DNA from: Proteobacteria bacterium 005FR1
GTDB lineage: Bacteria; Pseudomonadota; Gammaproteobacteria; Pseudomonadales; Cellvibrionaceae
Direction of reading: 5' to 3'
NCBI GenBank assembly: GCA_026192395.1
Contig: WACF01000001.1
Coordinates: 1 to 64,000 of the forward strand
DNA length: 64,000 nt
Under the pieces are notes generated by a model, which saw only the letters and a program-made list of their open reading frames with translations, ran no database searches and was not told where the DNA came from. This document shows, in pieces, positions 52,629-60,707 of this stretch. Position 1 is the first letter of the stretch. Every line of letters begins with the position of its first letter. A program made the position numbers and the translations under genes.

Positions 52629-54482
52629 GTGATTAAAACTGAAACCCAGTCCCTTATTGGACAGCAAGAAGTTCCCTCGCGGGAGGAAACTCAGCGCAAG
52701 CTGGACCTGCGGTCGGAAGCCGCCAACCGAATCAAGCCGCTGGATTTCTATACGCTGGCCGATCGCATCGAAGCCCGAGCGGATGCCTATGGCGACCGGG
52801 ATTTCCTTGTCTACGGCAAGGATCGCTTCAGCTATGGTCAGGTAGACGAACGGGCAAACCAGTATGCTCGCGTATTTCTGGAACGCGGCATTGGACCGCG
52901 GGATGTTTGCGCCATCGCCATCGAAAACCGCCCCGAGTTGTTCTTTTGCTGGTTCGGTCTTGCCAAGATCGGAGCCATCACGACCTTTATCAATTATCAC
53001 CTTACCGGCAGGCCCCTCCAGCACGCGCTGGAGACCACCCATGCCAAGGCAGTCGTGGTAGGCGAAGAATGCCTGCAGGCTTTTGCGGACACGCCGGAAG
53101 CCGAGAGCCTTTCGTTTTGGCTCCTGCCCGACCGCGAGAAACCCGCATCGGCGACTCTGCGTAAAAGGGCTGATGAATCTTTCGCCCAGGATGTCGAGAT
53201 GGCGGAGAAGACCCGACCGGATCGTGCTCCCCGGGCCGACATGCGGGCAGAAGAGGACATGCTCTACATCTTCACTTCGGGTACCACGGGGCTGCCCAAA
53301 GCGGCCAAATACAGCCATATGCGATGGATGTCCTCCGGGGATGTGATGGAAGTGACCTTGGATATCACTCCCGAGGATGTCTTTTATTGCTGCCTGCCTC
53401 TTTATCACGGTGCCGCCGCCACATCGGTAACGTCCACCGCCTTGGCGGGGGGCGCTTCCATCGTAGTCCGTCGGAAATTTAGTAGCAGCCGTTTCTGGGA
53501 CGACGTTCGGGAGTATGGGATTACCATTTTTCAGTACATCGGCGAGATCTGTCGATACCTGCTGAATATGCCTCCGCAAGCCAACGACAAGGACCACCCT
53601 CTCCGCTGCATGCTGGGAGCAGGCCTGACCTCTGAGGTGTGGAAACGCTGGATCGAACGATTTGGCGATATCCGCGTGTTTGAAGGCTGGGGGGCCACTG
53701 AAGCCAACGCGGCCACGATCAACCTGGATAATTATCTGGGTTCTTGCGGGCGTGTTCCAGACTGGAACAAAACCAATCTGCGTTTACTTCGTTACGACCA
53801 AGAAAAGCAGGACTACGTCCGCGACGAAAACGGTTTCTGCGTTCATTGTCAACCGGGGGAAGTGGGTGAAGCGGTGGGCTACATCGTAAACCATCCGGAA
53901 ATCGGCGGAGGACGTTTCGAGGGCTACACGTCCGAGGCGGCCACCGAGAGCAAGATCCTACGGGACGTCTTCCAGACAGGCGATGCTTGGTGGAGCTCGG
54001 GCGACCTGTTGCGCTACGACGAAAACGGCTACTGCTTCTTCGTAGATCGGATGGGGGACACTTTCCGCTGGAAGAGCGAGAACGTGTCTACTCAGGAAGT
54101 GGCGGATACAGTGGGCGACTTTCCCGGCATCGAAATGATCAATATCTATGGTGTGCGGGTGCCCGGACATGAAGGCCGCGCCGGGATGGCGGCCATCGTC
54201 ATGCAGCAGGGCTGCGAGTTCGATCCGAAGGCTTTCTATGATGTCGTTTGTGAACGTCTTCCACACTATGCGAGGCCGGTATTCGTGCGTGTCGCACAAC
54301 AGGCGGATATGACTACCACCTTCAAAATGCGAAAACTGCATCTGCGCCGGGAAGGCTATGACCCACAAAAAGTGGACGGTCCACTGTACGTGCTCGATAA
54401 CACGACAGGAACTTACGAGCCTTATGACGACAAGGTACTGCATAGGGTAGATCTGCCGCCGTTTGCCGGAGATGCGGCGTGA
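52629..54482 (+). CDS. very-long-chain/bile-acid-type acyl-CoA synthetase
   Basis: 617 aa ligase of the FATP/SLC27 type: YIFTSGTTGLPKAAKYSHMR (P-loop), GWGATEANAATINLDNYLGS, GDLLRYDENGYCFFVDRMGD, and the diagnostic TFRWKSENVSTQEV. The group includes bile-acid CoA ligases and mycobacterial FadD6/FadD17-like enzymes, so activation of an intact steroid C24 or C26/27 side chain is plausible. GTG at 52629 directly behind AAGGAGCAGAC. Its stop overlaps the start of the MBL-fold gene (GTGA). Confidence 0.85.
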   Translation: MIKTETQSLIGQQEVPSREETQRKLDLRSEAANRIKPLDFYTLADRIEARADAYGDRDFLVYGKDRFSYGQVDERANQYARVFLERGIGPRDVCAIAIENRPELFFCWFGLAKIGAITTFINYHLTGRPLQHALETTHAKAVVVGEECLQAFADTPEAESLSFWLLPDREKPASATLRKRADESFAQDVEMAEKTRPDRAPRADMRAEEDMLYIFTSGTTGLPKAAKYSHMRWMSSGDVMEVTLDITPEDVFYCCLPLYHGAAATSVTSTALAGGASIVVRRKFSSSRFWDDVREYGITIFQYIGEICRYLLNMPPQANDKDHPLRCMLGAGLTSEVWKRWIERFGDIRVFEGWGATEANAATINLDNYLGSCGRVPDWNKTNLRLLRYDQEKQDYVRDENGFCVHCQPGEVGEAVGYIVNHPEIGGGRFEGYTSEAATESKILRDVFQTGDAWWSSGDLLRYDENGYCFFVDRMGDTFRWKSENVSTQEVADTVGDFPGIEMINIYGVRVPGHEGRAGMAAIVMQQGCEFDPKAFYDVVCERLPHYARPVFVRVAQQADMTTTFKMRKLHLRREGYDPQKVDGPLYVLDNTTGTYEPYDDKVLHRVDLPPFAGDAA

Positions 54483-55573
54483 GCCGTCCTGAAAGCGGGA
54501 GGGTGCTCTACAGCGAGCTCGAGTATCCCTGGGGAAAACCTCCTTTACCGGGGGAAGTGCAGGAAGTCGCAGACGGTGTACTCTGGCTGCGTATGCCCAT
54601 GCCGCTCGGGCTAGACCATATCAATCTGTATCTGCTGCAGCACGGTAACGGCTGGGTAATCGTCGATACGGGTCTCGCGCTGGACCAGAGCCGCTCGGTT
54701 TGGGAGCGCGTGTTTGAAGAAGTGATTCACAATGAACCGGTGGTGGGCATCATCGCCACACATTTTCACTTCGATCACAGCGGATTGCTGGGTTGGTTGT
54801 CCGAGCGTTTTCGATGTCCTGTCTACATGACCCAGGGAGAGTACCAGTCGCTTTTTATCAGCCCCTCGGAAAGCAGCGAAGCTAACTGGGAGTTCAGGCA
54901 GTTTTATCAGCTCTGCGGAGTGTCCGACGCGCAGATTTCCGAATTCTACAAAGGCCTTAAGCGAGGCCATTATCAGCGAATTTACCCGCGTAGTTATCGG
55001 CGCTTGAAAGAAGGCTCGGTGCTCGAGATCGGCAAGCGTCGGTGGAGGGTTGTGGTGGGCTCCGGCCATTCTCCGGAGCACGCGTGTCTTTACTGTGAAG
55101 ATGATCAACTGTTCATATCGGGGGATCAGGTTTTGCCACGCATCTCGTCCAGTGTGTCAGTAGTCGCCATCGAGCCGGATGCGAACCCGCTGGCTGACTG
55201 GCTAGCGAGCTTGCAGCATTTGCGGAAGGTCGCCGACGAGGTCTTGGTTTTGCCGGCACACGAACGTCCTTTTTATGGATTGCACAAGCGCCTGGAACAG
55301 CTGGAAAGGCATCACCGGCTGCATTTGCAGACAGTTGTCGATGCACTGGGCAGCAAAAGCATGACAATCAATGAGCTTCGCCCGCTGTTGTTCCCGAAAG
55401 TGAAAGACAACTTTGATCTGATGCTGGCGACTGGCGAAACTCTGGCGCACTTGAATTTTCTGTGGGACGAAGGCGTCGTGCATCGCGCACAGCAAGGCAA
55501 TTGCTACCGCTATGGGCTAGCCCAGCGTGAAGATTCGGCCCTAGAATCCAACGGACTGCTTGTTTCAGCTTAG
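54479..55573 (+). CDS. metallo-beta-lactamase-fold hydrolase
   Basis: 364 aa. Metal-binding THFHFDHSG (H-x-H-x-D-H), distal His in VGSGHSPEHACLY, Asp in LFISGDQVLP, and a third His in VLPAHERPF. The C-terminal 90 residues form a winged-helix-like tail (LQTVVDALGSKSMTINELRP, LAHLNFLWDEGVVHR) as in LACTB2/beta-lactamase-associated domains. GTG start overlaps the ligase stop by 4 bp, so the two are translationally coupled. A thioesterase acting on stalled steroid CoA esters is a guess; substrate unknown. Confidence 0.83.
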   Translation: MSRPESGRVLYSELEYPWGKPPLPGEVQEVADGVLWLRMPMPLGLDHINLYLLQHGNGWVIVDTGLALDQSRSVWERVFEEVIHNEPVVGIIATHFHFDHSGLLGWLSERFRCPVYMTQGEYQSLFISPSESSEANWEFRQFYQLCGVSDAQISEFYKGLKRGHYQRIYPRSYRRLKEGSVLEIGKRRWRVVVGSGHSPEHACLYCEDDQLFISGDQVLPRISSSVSVVAIEPDANPLADWLASLQHLRKVADEVLVLPAHERPFYGLHKRLEQLERHHRLHLQTVVDALGSKSMTINELRPLLFPKVKDNFDLMLATGETLAHLNFLWDEGVVHRAQQGNCYRYGLAQREDSALESNGLLVSA

Positions 55574-55606
55574 AGATTTCGTGCTCTGAACTTTTTGTCG
55601 GCACTT

Positions 55607-55638
55607 GACCCGTGTCACTTCTACATGGGTCTTTTTTA
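55607..55638 (+). terminator. rho-independent terminator after the MBL-fold gene
   Basis: GACCCGTG (55607-55614) pairs with CATGGGTC (55624-55631) through an 8-bp stem with one G-T pair and a 9-nt loop, followed by TTTTTT. It should separate the ligase-MBL unit from the next genes. Confidence 0.8.
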
Positions 55639-55755
55639 TTCTGACGACCGTGCCGCTGAAGCGCGGTTCAGTTGAAAGCAGGGCCGCCCGCGTTGTGGGT
55701 GAAAAGGCAATGCACCGCCGCCAATGTCGGCGTGCGACATTACAGAGGGCAAGAT

Positions 55756-56967
55756 ATGGGATTGAGAGGACAGGCGGCCATCGTTGGCGCTGCCCAATAT
55801 AAGCCGGAGAAGTACCAGACGGCGCCGCAAATGTTTCACTTGGAACAGGTGGCAGATTTGGCTTCTCGTGCGCTCGCGGATGCGGGCCTGCAAGCCAGCG
55901 ACCTTGATGGGCTCGTGATAAACGGTGCGCATTTTCACGAGGCCTCAGTCTTTGTGCCGGCGATGGCCGCTGAATACCTCGGGATTGAGGTCAACTTCGC
56001 GGAAGTGGTAGATCTGGGCGGTTGCACCCCTGTGGGAATGGTCTGGCGTGCCGCGGCAGCAATCGAGATGGGCTTGTGTCAGGCCGTCCTCTGCGTCATT
56101 CCCATGCGCATGGCGCCTTTTGGGCCCGACGACGACCCGACCGCCATGGCGCGGGCCATGCGCTACGGAGGTCACAGCACTACCTACGGCGCGCCAGAAG
56201 CCGAGTTTGACTTGCCCTACGGGCACATGGGTCAGAACACTGGCTACGCGATGATTGCTCAACGCTACGCGGCCCGTTATGGCTATGATTCAAAAGCCAT
56301 GGCCAAAATTGTGGTCGATCAGCGCAGTAATGCACAGCTTCATCCGGATGCGATTTTCCGAGGGCAACCGCTGACAGTCGACGATGTACTGGCCAGCAAA
56401 ATGGTGGCGGATCCGCTGCATGTGCTGGAGATCGTAATGCCCGTGGCCGGCGGGGCCGCCGTTATCGTCACCTCGAAAGAACTCGCCGCTAAAACGAAAA
56501 ATCGACCAGCGTACGTCACCGGTTTCGGTGAGCGGCTTGGGTACAAGTCTCCCAGTTATTCGTCGGATATGACCGAAACTCCCGTCGGTCCAGCCGCGCG
56601 TCGCGCCTTCGAAATGGCCGGGCTGAAGCCGCAGGATATGCACGCAGCCCAGATTTACGACTGCTACACCATCACCGTGCTGCTCAGCTTGGAAGACGCC
56701 GGTTTTTGTCCAAAGGGCGAAGGCATGAAATTCGTGCTGGAGAACGATCTGACCTGGCGCGGCAACTTCCCACTAAATACTCATGGCGGTCAGCTTGGTT
56801 TCGGGCAAGCGGGTTCCGCCGGCGGGTTTTCTCAGGTGATTGAAGCTTTTCACCAGATTGCCGGCCGGGCCGGTGAACGGCAATTGAAAACCTGCGATCA
56901 GGTCTTCGTCTCTGGAACCGGGGGCGTGATGAGCGAGCAGGGCGCGTTGATTCTTCAGGGGGGCTGA
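55756..56967 (+). CDS. thiolase-fold lipid-transfer protein (aldolase or thiolase)
   Basis: 403 aa paralog of Ltp2: RGQAAIVGAAQYKPEK, SDLDGLVINGAH, VDLGGCTPVGMVWRAAAAI, HAAQIYDCYTITVLLSLED, NTHGGQLGFGQAGSAGG. The first Ltp2 tyrosine (IYD) is kept, but the position of the second (EAY in Ltp2) is Gln, and a Cys sits near the thiolase nucleophile position. It may therefore be a true thiolase or a different aldolase (Sal1-like). It is paired with the DUF35-MaoC protein two bases downstream. No steroid operator was found upstream. Confidence 0.8.
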   Translation: MGLRGQAAIVGAAQYKPEKYQTAPQMFHLEQVADLASRALADAGLQASDLDGLVINGAHFHEASVFVPAMAAEYLGIEVNFAEVVDLGGCTPVGMVWRAAAAIEMGLCQAVLCVIPMRMAPFGPDDDPTAMARAMRYGGHSTTYGAPEAEFDLPYGHMGQNTGYAMIAQRYAARYGYDSKAMAKIVVDQRSNAQLHPDAIFRGQPLTVDDVLASKMVADPLHVLEIVMPVAGGAAVIVTSKELAAKTKNRPAYVTGFGERLGYKSPSYSSDMTETPVGPAARRAFEMAGLKPQDMHAAQIYDCYTITVLLSLEDAGFCPKGEGMKFVLENDLTWRGNFPLNTHGGQLGFGQAGSAGGFSQVIEAFHQIAGRAGERQLKTCDQVFVSGTGGVMSEQGALILQGG

Positions 56968-56969
56968 TT

Positions 56970-57911
56970 ATGTCGACCAACAAACCAATGCCGGTGGCGA
57001 CTTCCATCTCGGCTCCGTTCTGGAAAGGGCTGAAGGAAGGCAAGATTCTCTTGCAGCAGTGCAAGGACTGCGAGCAGTGGACCTTCTATCCGCGCCGCCA
57101 TTGTATGCACTGTCTATCACACGATCTCGAGACCAAGGAAGTCTCCGGCCGAGGCGAACTGTATACATTCACCATCGCCCGCATTCCGACTTTGCCGGAA
57201 TTTGCCGGCCCGGAGCCGCAGATTCTGGCCGTCATCGAGCTTGAAGAGGGAGTGCACGTCAATACCACTCTGGTAGGGCTGAAACCGGAAGAGATCGAAA
57301 TAGGTATGGCGGTCAAGCCTGTTCGTGCCCGGGTCAATGACGACGGCACCGTGCTGCTGCGTTATACCGGGGTGGACGTCGAGTTGAAAGAAGTGGACGA
57401 GGTGCCGAAAGCGCCGCCCGCCGGCGATAAAAGCGCCGATCCGCCCAAGCGAAAGATCAGCGTCGATGACGAAGCCGCCTTGCACGCTCTCGTGTCGGAC
57501 GAATACAGCGAGTGGAGCAATCAGGTTCTGATCGATCAGGAGCTGATTAATCAATTCGCGGAGCTTTCGGGGGACGATTACTGGATCCATACCGATCCGG
57601 AGCGGGCTCGAAAGGAAGGTCCCTTCGGCGGCACCATCGCTCATGGAGCACTTGTTCAGGTGCTCATGTCCCGGATGGAGGTGCCGCTGGAGTTTGAGAT
57701 CACCGGTTTCACGAACATGGTGAACTATGGTTCGGATCGCCTGCGTTTCCCCTCGCCCGTCCCGGCCGGTTCGCTGGTTCACTCTCGGGCCCGAGTCAAA
57801 TCCGTCGAGCGTAACAAGCGCGGAACGCAGATGACTCTGGAGATCAACGTTCACGTGGTAGGGCAGGAGCGTCCAGCTGTAATCAACGATTTGGTGATTC
57901 TATACATGTAG
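56970..57911 (+). CDS. DUF35-MaoC fusion protein (domain order reversed relative to ChsH2)
   Basis: 313 aa. Residues 1-140 are DUF35: zinc-ribbon QQCKDCEQWTFYPRRHCMHC followed by an OB fold. A Pro/Lys/Asp-rich linker (about 145-165) leads to a MaoC hydratase domain with the catalytic hydratase-2 pattern ELSGDDYWIHTDPERA and GTIAHGALVQVL. ChsH2 has MaoC first and an inactive-type hot dog; here the hydratase motif is complete, so it may hydrate on its own. The DUF35 part should dock on the thiolase-fold protein two bases upstream, joining hydration and C-C cleavage. Confidence 0.85.
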   Translation: MSTNKPMPVATSISAPFWKGLKEGKILLQQCKDCEQWTFYPRRHCMHCLSHDLETKEVSGRGELYTFTIARIPTLPEFAGPEPQILAVIELEEGVHVNTTLVGLKPEEIEIGMAVKPVRARVNDDGTVLLRYTGVDVELKEVDEVPKAPPAGDKSADPPKRKISVDDEAALHALVSDEYSEWSNQVLIDQELINQFAELSGDDYWIHTDPERARKEGPFGGTIAHGALVQVLMSRMEVPLEFEITGFTNMVNYGSDRLRFPSPVPAGSLVHSRARVKSVERNKRGTQMTLEINVHVVGQERPAVINDLVILYM

Positions 57912-57955
57912 TAAACGGCCATCCAAATGGTTTTTGCTGCCCACATGCTTCTTTG

Positions 57956-57986
57956 CCGCCCGGTACATAGCCGGGCGGTTTTCTTT
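57956..57986 (+). terminator. rho-independent terminator after the DUF35-MaoC gene
   Basis: CCGCCCGG (57956-57963) and CCGGGCGG (57971-57978) form an 8-bp GC stem with a 7-nt loop, followed by TTTTCTTTC. Confidence 0.85.
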
Positions 57987-58028
57987 CTGGTGGATAGATT
58001 CGACCCTCTCACTTAGCTCGTCTTATCT

Positions 58029-58044
58029 TAGTCTCAACGGACGA
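58029..58044. promoter_or_regulatory. steroid-regulon palindrome upstream of hsaC
   Basis: TAGTCT-CAAC-GGACGA followed by TG; perfect fit. 74 bp upstream of the hsaC start and just after a terminator. Confidence 0.75.
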
Positions 58045-58117
58045 TGTGTCCGAACCTCCCTGACAGGACAATTTCCCGGAGTCCAAGCCCCCTTTTTCCG
58101 GCGCAGAGGAGCAGCCC

Positions 58118-59002
58118 ATGAGCGAAATCCAGTCCCTCAGTTATTTCGTCGCCCAAGTCGAAGATCTCGAATCCTGGCGGCGTTACGCCGAAGACGTCCT
58201 CGGGATGATGACAGGTCCTGCTCCCAACGGTGGCCTCTACGTGAAAATGGACGAGCGTCCTTTCCGAATGCTGATTCTGGAAGGTCCCGCCGGCTACGTA
58301 GCTTCCGGCTGGGAGTTGGCTAGTCGGACCGATTTCGAAGCGATGCTGGCGCGCCTGGAAGAACACGGCGTCGAATACGAGATGGCGGACCAAGCGCTCT
58401 GCACTCAACGCGGCGTGCAGGCCATTGCAGTGGTCAATGATCCGGTGGGCAACCGCAATGAACTCAGCTGGGGGCACATCTCCGACTGCCAGCCCTTCGC
58501 ATCACCTCAGGGAGTGCCGCGCTTTCTAACCGAAGATATGGGCCTGGGCCACACTGTGCTGCCAGCTCCCCGTTTTGATGATTGTCTGCAGTTTTACTGT
58601 GAAGTGCTGGGCTTTCGGCACTCTGACATTTTTAACTTTCGTCCCGATCCAAATGCCGACCCGGTCCGCATTCACTTCCTGCACTGCGCCAACCCCAGAC
58701 ACCACAGTCTGGCGATTGCTGAATACGACGTGCCCAGCAAGTGTGTGCACGTGATGGTGGAAGTAGATTCCATGACTGAGGTGGGGCGCGCTCACGATCG
58801 TAGAATTGCTCATCAGGTGCCCCTGTCGGCCACTTTGGGTCAGCACCTTAACGACCGCATGACTTCCTTTTACATGAAGACGCCTTCGGGCTTCGACCTG
58901 GAGTTCGGCTGGGGTGGTCTGCAAGTGGATTGGGACGATCACTCGGTTTTCGAATTCAACCGGGTGAGCTTGTGGGGACACGACTTCGGTGCGGGCCAGT
59001 AG
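58118..59002 (+). CDS. hsaC: extradiol dioxygenase HsaC (3,4-DHSA 4,5-dioxygenase)
   Basis: 294 aa two-module VOC-fold type I extradiol dioxygenase. The Fe(II) ligands are His145 (GLGHTVLP), His211 (CVHVMVEV) and Glu262 (FDLEFGW), at the positions usual for BphC/HsaC. HLND at about 243-246 and the following Tyr (FYMKTPSG) complete the active site. It cleaves the catechol ring A made by HsaA-HsaB. First gene of a long operon that continues with the C/D-ring genes; GAGGAGCAGCCC precedes the ATG. Confidence 0.93.
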   Translation: MSEIQSLSYFVAQVEDLESWRRYAEDVLGMMTGPAPNGGLYVKMDERPFRMLILEGPAGYVASGWELASRTDFEAMLARLEEHGVEYEMADQALCTQRGVQAIAVVNDPVGNRNELSWGHISDCQPFASPQGVPRFLTEDMGLGHTVLPAPRFDDCLQFYCEVLGFRHSDIFNFRPDPNADPVRIHFLHCANPRHHSLAIAEYDVPSKCVHVMVEVDSMTEVGRAHDRRIAHQVPLSATLGQHLNDRMTSFYMKTPSGFDLEFGWGGLQVDWDDHSVFEFNRVSLWGHDFGAGQ

Positions 59003-59012
59003 GAGATTGCTG

Positions 59013-59888
59013 ATGAACAAACTTACGACGACCAGCGGTGTGGTGGAAAGCCTTCGCGATGGTATGACCATTGGCATAGGCGGCTGGGGGCCCCGGCGCA
59101 AGCCCATGGCCCTGGTGCGCGAGCTACTGCGAAGCGATCTGAAGGATCTCACAGTGGTAGCTTACGGTGGTCCCGAAGTGGGCATGCTCTGTGCCGCCGG
59201 CAAGGTGAGAAAACTGGTGTTCGGTTTCGTCACGATGGATCCAATTCCTCTCGAGCCCTACTTTCGGAAATTACGGCAAGCGGGCCAGTTGGACGTCATG
59301 GAGCTGGACGAGGGTCTGTTCCAATGGGGTTTGAAAGCCGCCGGATTGCGAGTGCCCTTTCTGCCGGCCCGTGCTGGACTGGCCAGTGGTGTGCTCACAC
59401 ACAATCCGGAACTGCGCACAATCACCTCGCCCTACAAGGACGGCGAAGAGCTGCTTGCCATGCCTGCTCTCAATCTCGATGTGGCCCTGCTTCACGTTAA
59501 CCGTGCTGACCGGCTGGGAAACACTCTGATCACCGGAAACGACGTCTATTTCGATCACTGCTTCGCGCGAGCGGCAGAAAAGTGCTACGTCTCGGCTGAA
59601 AAGGTGGACGATCGTCTCGACTTGGATGCGGCCACGGCTCGCTTCAACACTTTCGAGCGTTCCCTGGTTACCGGCGTAGTAGAGGCGCCCCTGGGCGCTC
59701 ATCCCACCAGCTGCGGCCCTGAATACGGCTGGGACATGAAGCATCTGAAGGAGTACAGCGATGGGGCCGCCGAGGAAAGCGGCTGGCAGAGCTATCGGGA
59801 AACCTACATCCAGTGTGACGAAGCGGAATACCGTCAGCGGAACGGCGGTGATGAGCGCATCGCCAGTCTGCCACTGCCAATCTTTTAA
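59013..59888 (+). CDS. ipdA: IpdA, alpha subunit of COCHEA-CoA hydrolase
   Basis: 291 aa CoA-transferase-family protein: DGMTIGIGGWGPRRKPMALV, VVAYGGPEVGMLCAAGKV, FLPARAGLASGVL, TSPYKDGEELLAMPAL and ALLHVNRADRLGNTLITG. With IpdB it opens the last steroid ring (ring C) hydrolytically rather than transferring CoA. ATG at 59013 chosen (AGGAGATTGCTG upstream); the frame extends upstream into hsaC. 10 bp after hsaC. Confidence 0.9.
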   Translation: MNKLTTTSGVVESLRDGMTIGIGGWGPRRKPMALVRELLRSDLKDLTVVAYGGPEVGMLCAAGKVRKLVFGFVTMDPIPLEPYFRKLRQAGQLDVMELDEGLFQWGLKAAGLRVPFLPARAGLASGVLTHNPELRTITSPYKDGEELLAMPALNLDVALLHVNRADRLGNTLITGNDVYFDHCFARAAEKCYVSAEKVDDRLDLDAATARFNTFERSLVTGVVEAPLGAHPTSCGPEYGWDMKHLKEYSDGAAEESGWQSYRETYIQCDEAEYRQRNGGDERIASLPLPIF

Positions 59889-59897
59889 GGAGAGGAC

Positions 59898-60707
59898 ATG
59901 AGTAATAACTCTTTCAGCCTGGCTGAATTGATGATTGTCGCCGCCTCCGAAGCCTGGCGAGGCAGTGGAGAAGTGCTGGCCTCCGGGTTGGGCATTATCC
60001 CGCGCTTGGGCGCGAGCCTGGCGAAGGCGACGCACAGCCCGGAGCTGTTGATGACCGACAGCGAAGCCTTCTTGGTAGAAGAGCCGATTCCTGTCGGCCC
60101 TCGTGGCGACTATGTGCCGAAGTATTCCGGCTACATGCCATTTGAACGAGTGTTTGATTGTGTCTGGCACGGTCGCCGCCACGCTATGGTAGGCCCTACT
60201 CAGATTGACCGTTGGGCTCAGAGCAATCTATCGGTGGTGGGCGATTACAAGAATCCGAAGGTGGCTATGCTCGGCGTACGCGGTCTGCCCGGCAACAGCA
60301 TCAATCACCGCAACTCCTTTTTTGTTCCCCACCACAGCAAGCGCGTATTCGTGGAAGGCGAAGTCGACATGGTTTCTGGCGTCGGCTTCAAGCCCGAACG
60401 CTGGAACTCCAGTATGCGTTCGGACTTGATGAGCATCGGTGTCGCAGTGACGGATTTGTGCGTCATGGACTTTGACGGTCCGGATCACTCAGCTCGAGTG
60501 GTTTCCCTGCACCCGGGCGTTAGCTTCGAAATGGTTCAGGAAAACACCGGATTTCCTTTAGGTCAGGTGGTGGGCCTGAGCGAAACCTCTCACCCTACTG
60601 CCGAGCAGCTCGCGGTGATCGACAAACTCGACCCTCATGGGCTGCGCCACAAGCAACTCAAGGGGAATCCGCCCGGCATCCGAAAACCTGAGGAGGTGCG
60701 CTCATGA
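59898..60707 (+). CDS. ipdB: IpdB, beta subunit of COCHEA-CoA hydrolase
   Basis: 269 aa, CoA-transferase beta-type: LAELMIVAASEAWRGSGEVL, ASGLGIIPRLGASLAKATHS, HAMVGPTQIDRWAQSNLSVV, GLPGNSINHRNSFFVPHHSK and VSLHPGVSFEMVQENTGF. Partner of IpdA; AGGAGAGGAC just upstream of the ATG. Its stop overlaps the next start (ATGA). Confidence 0.9.
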   Translation: MSNNSFSLAELMIVAASEAWRGSGEVLASGLGIIPRLGASLAKATHSPELLMTDSEAFLVEEPIPVGPRGDYVPKYSGYMPFERVFDCVWHGRRHAMVGPTQIDRWAQSNLSVVGDYKNPKVAMLGVRGLPGNSINHRNSFFVPHHSKRVFVEGEVDMVSGVGFKPERWNSSMRSDLMSIGVAVTDLCVMDFDGPDHSARVVSLHPGVSFEMVQENTGFPLGQVVGLSETSHPTAEQLAVIDKLDPHGLRHKQLKGNPPGIRKPEEVRS

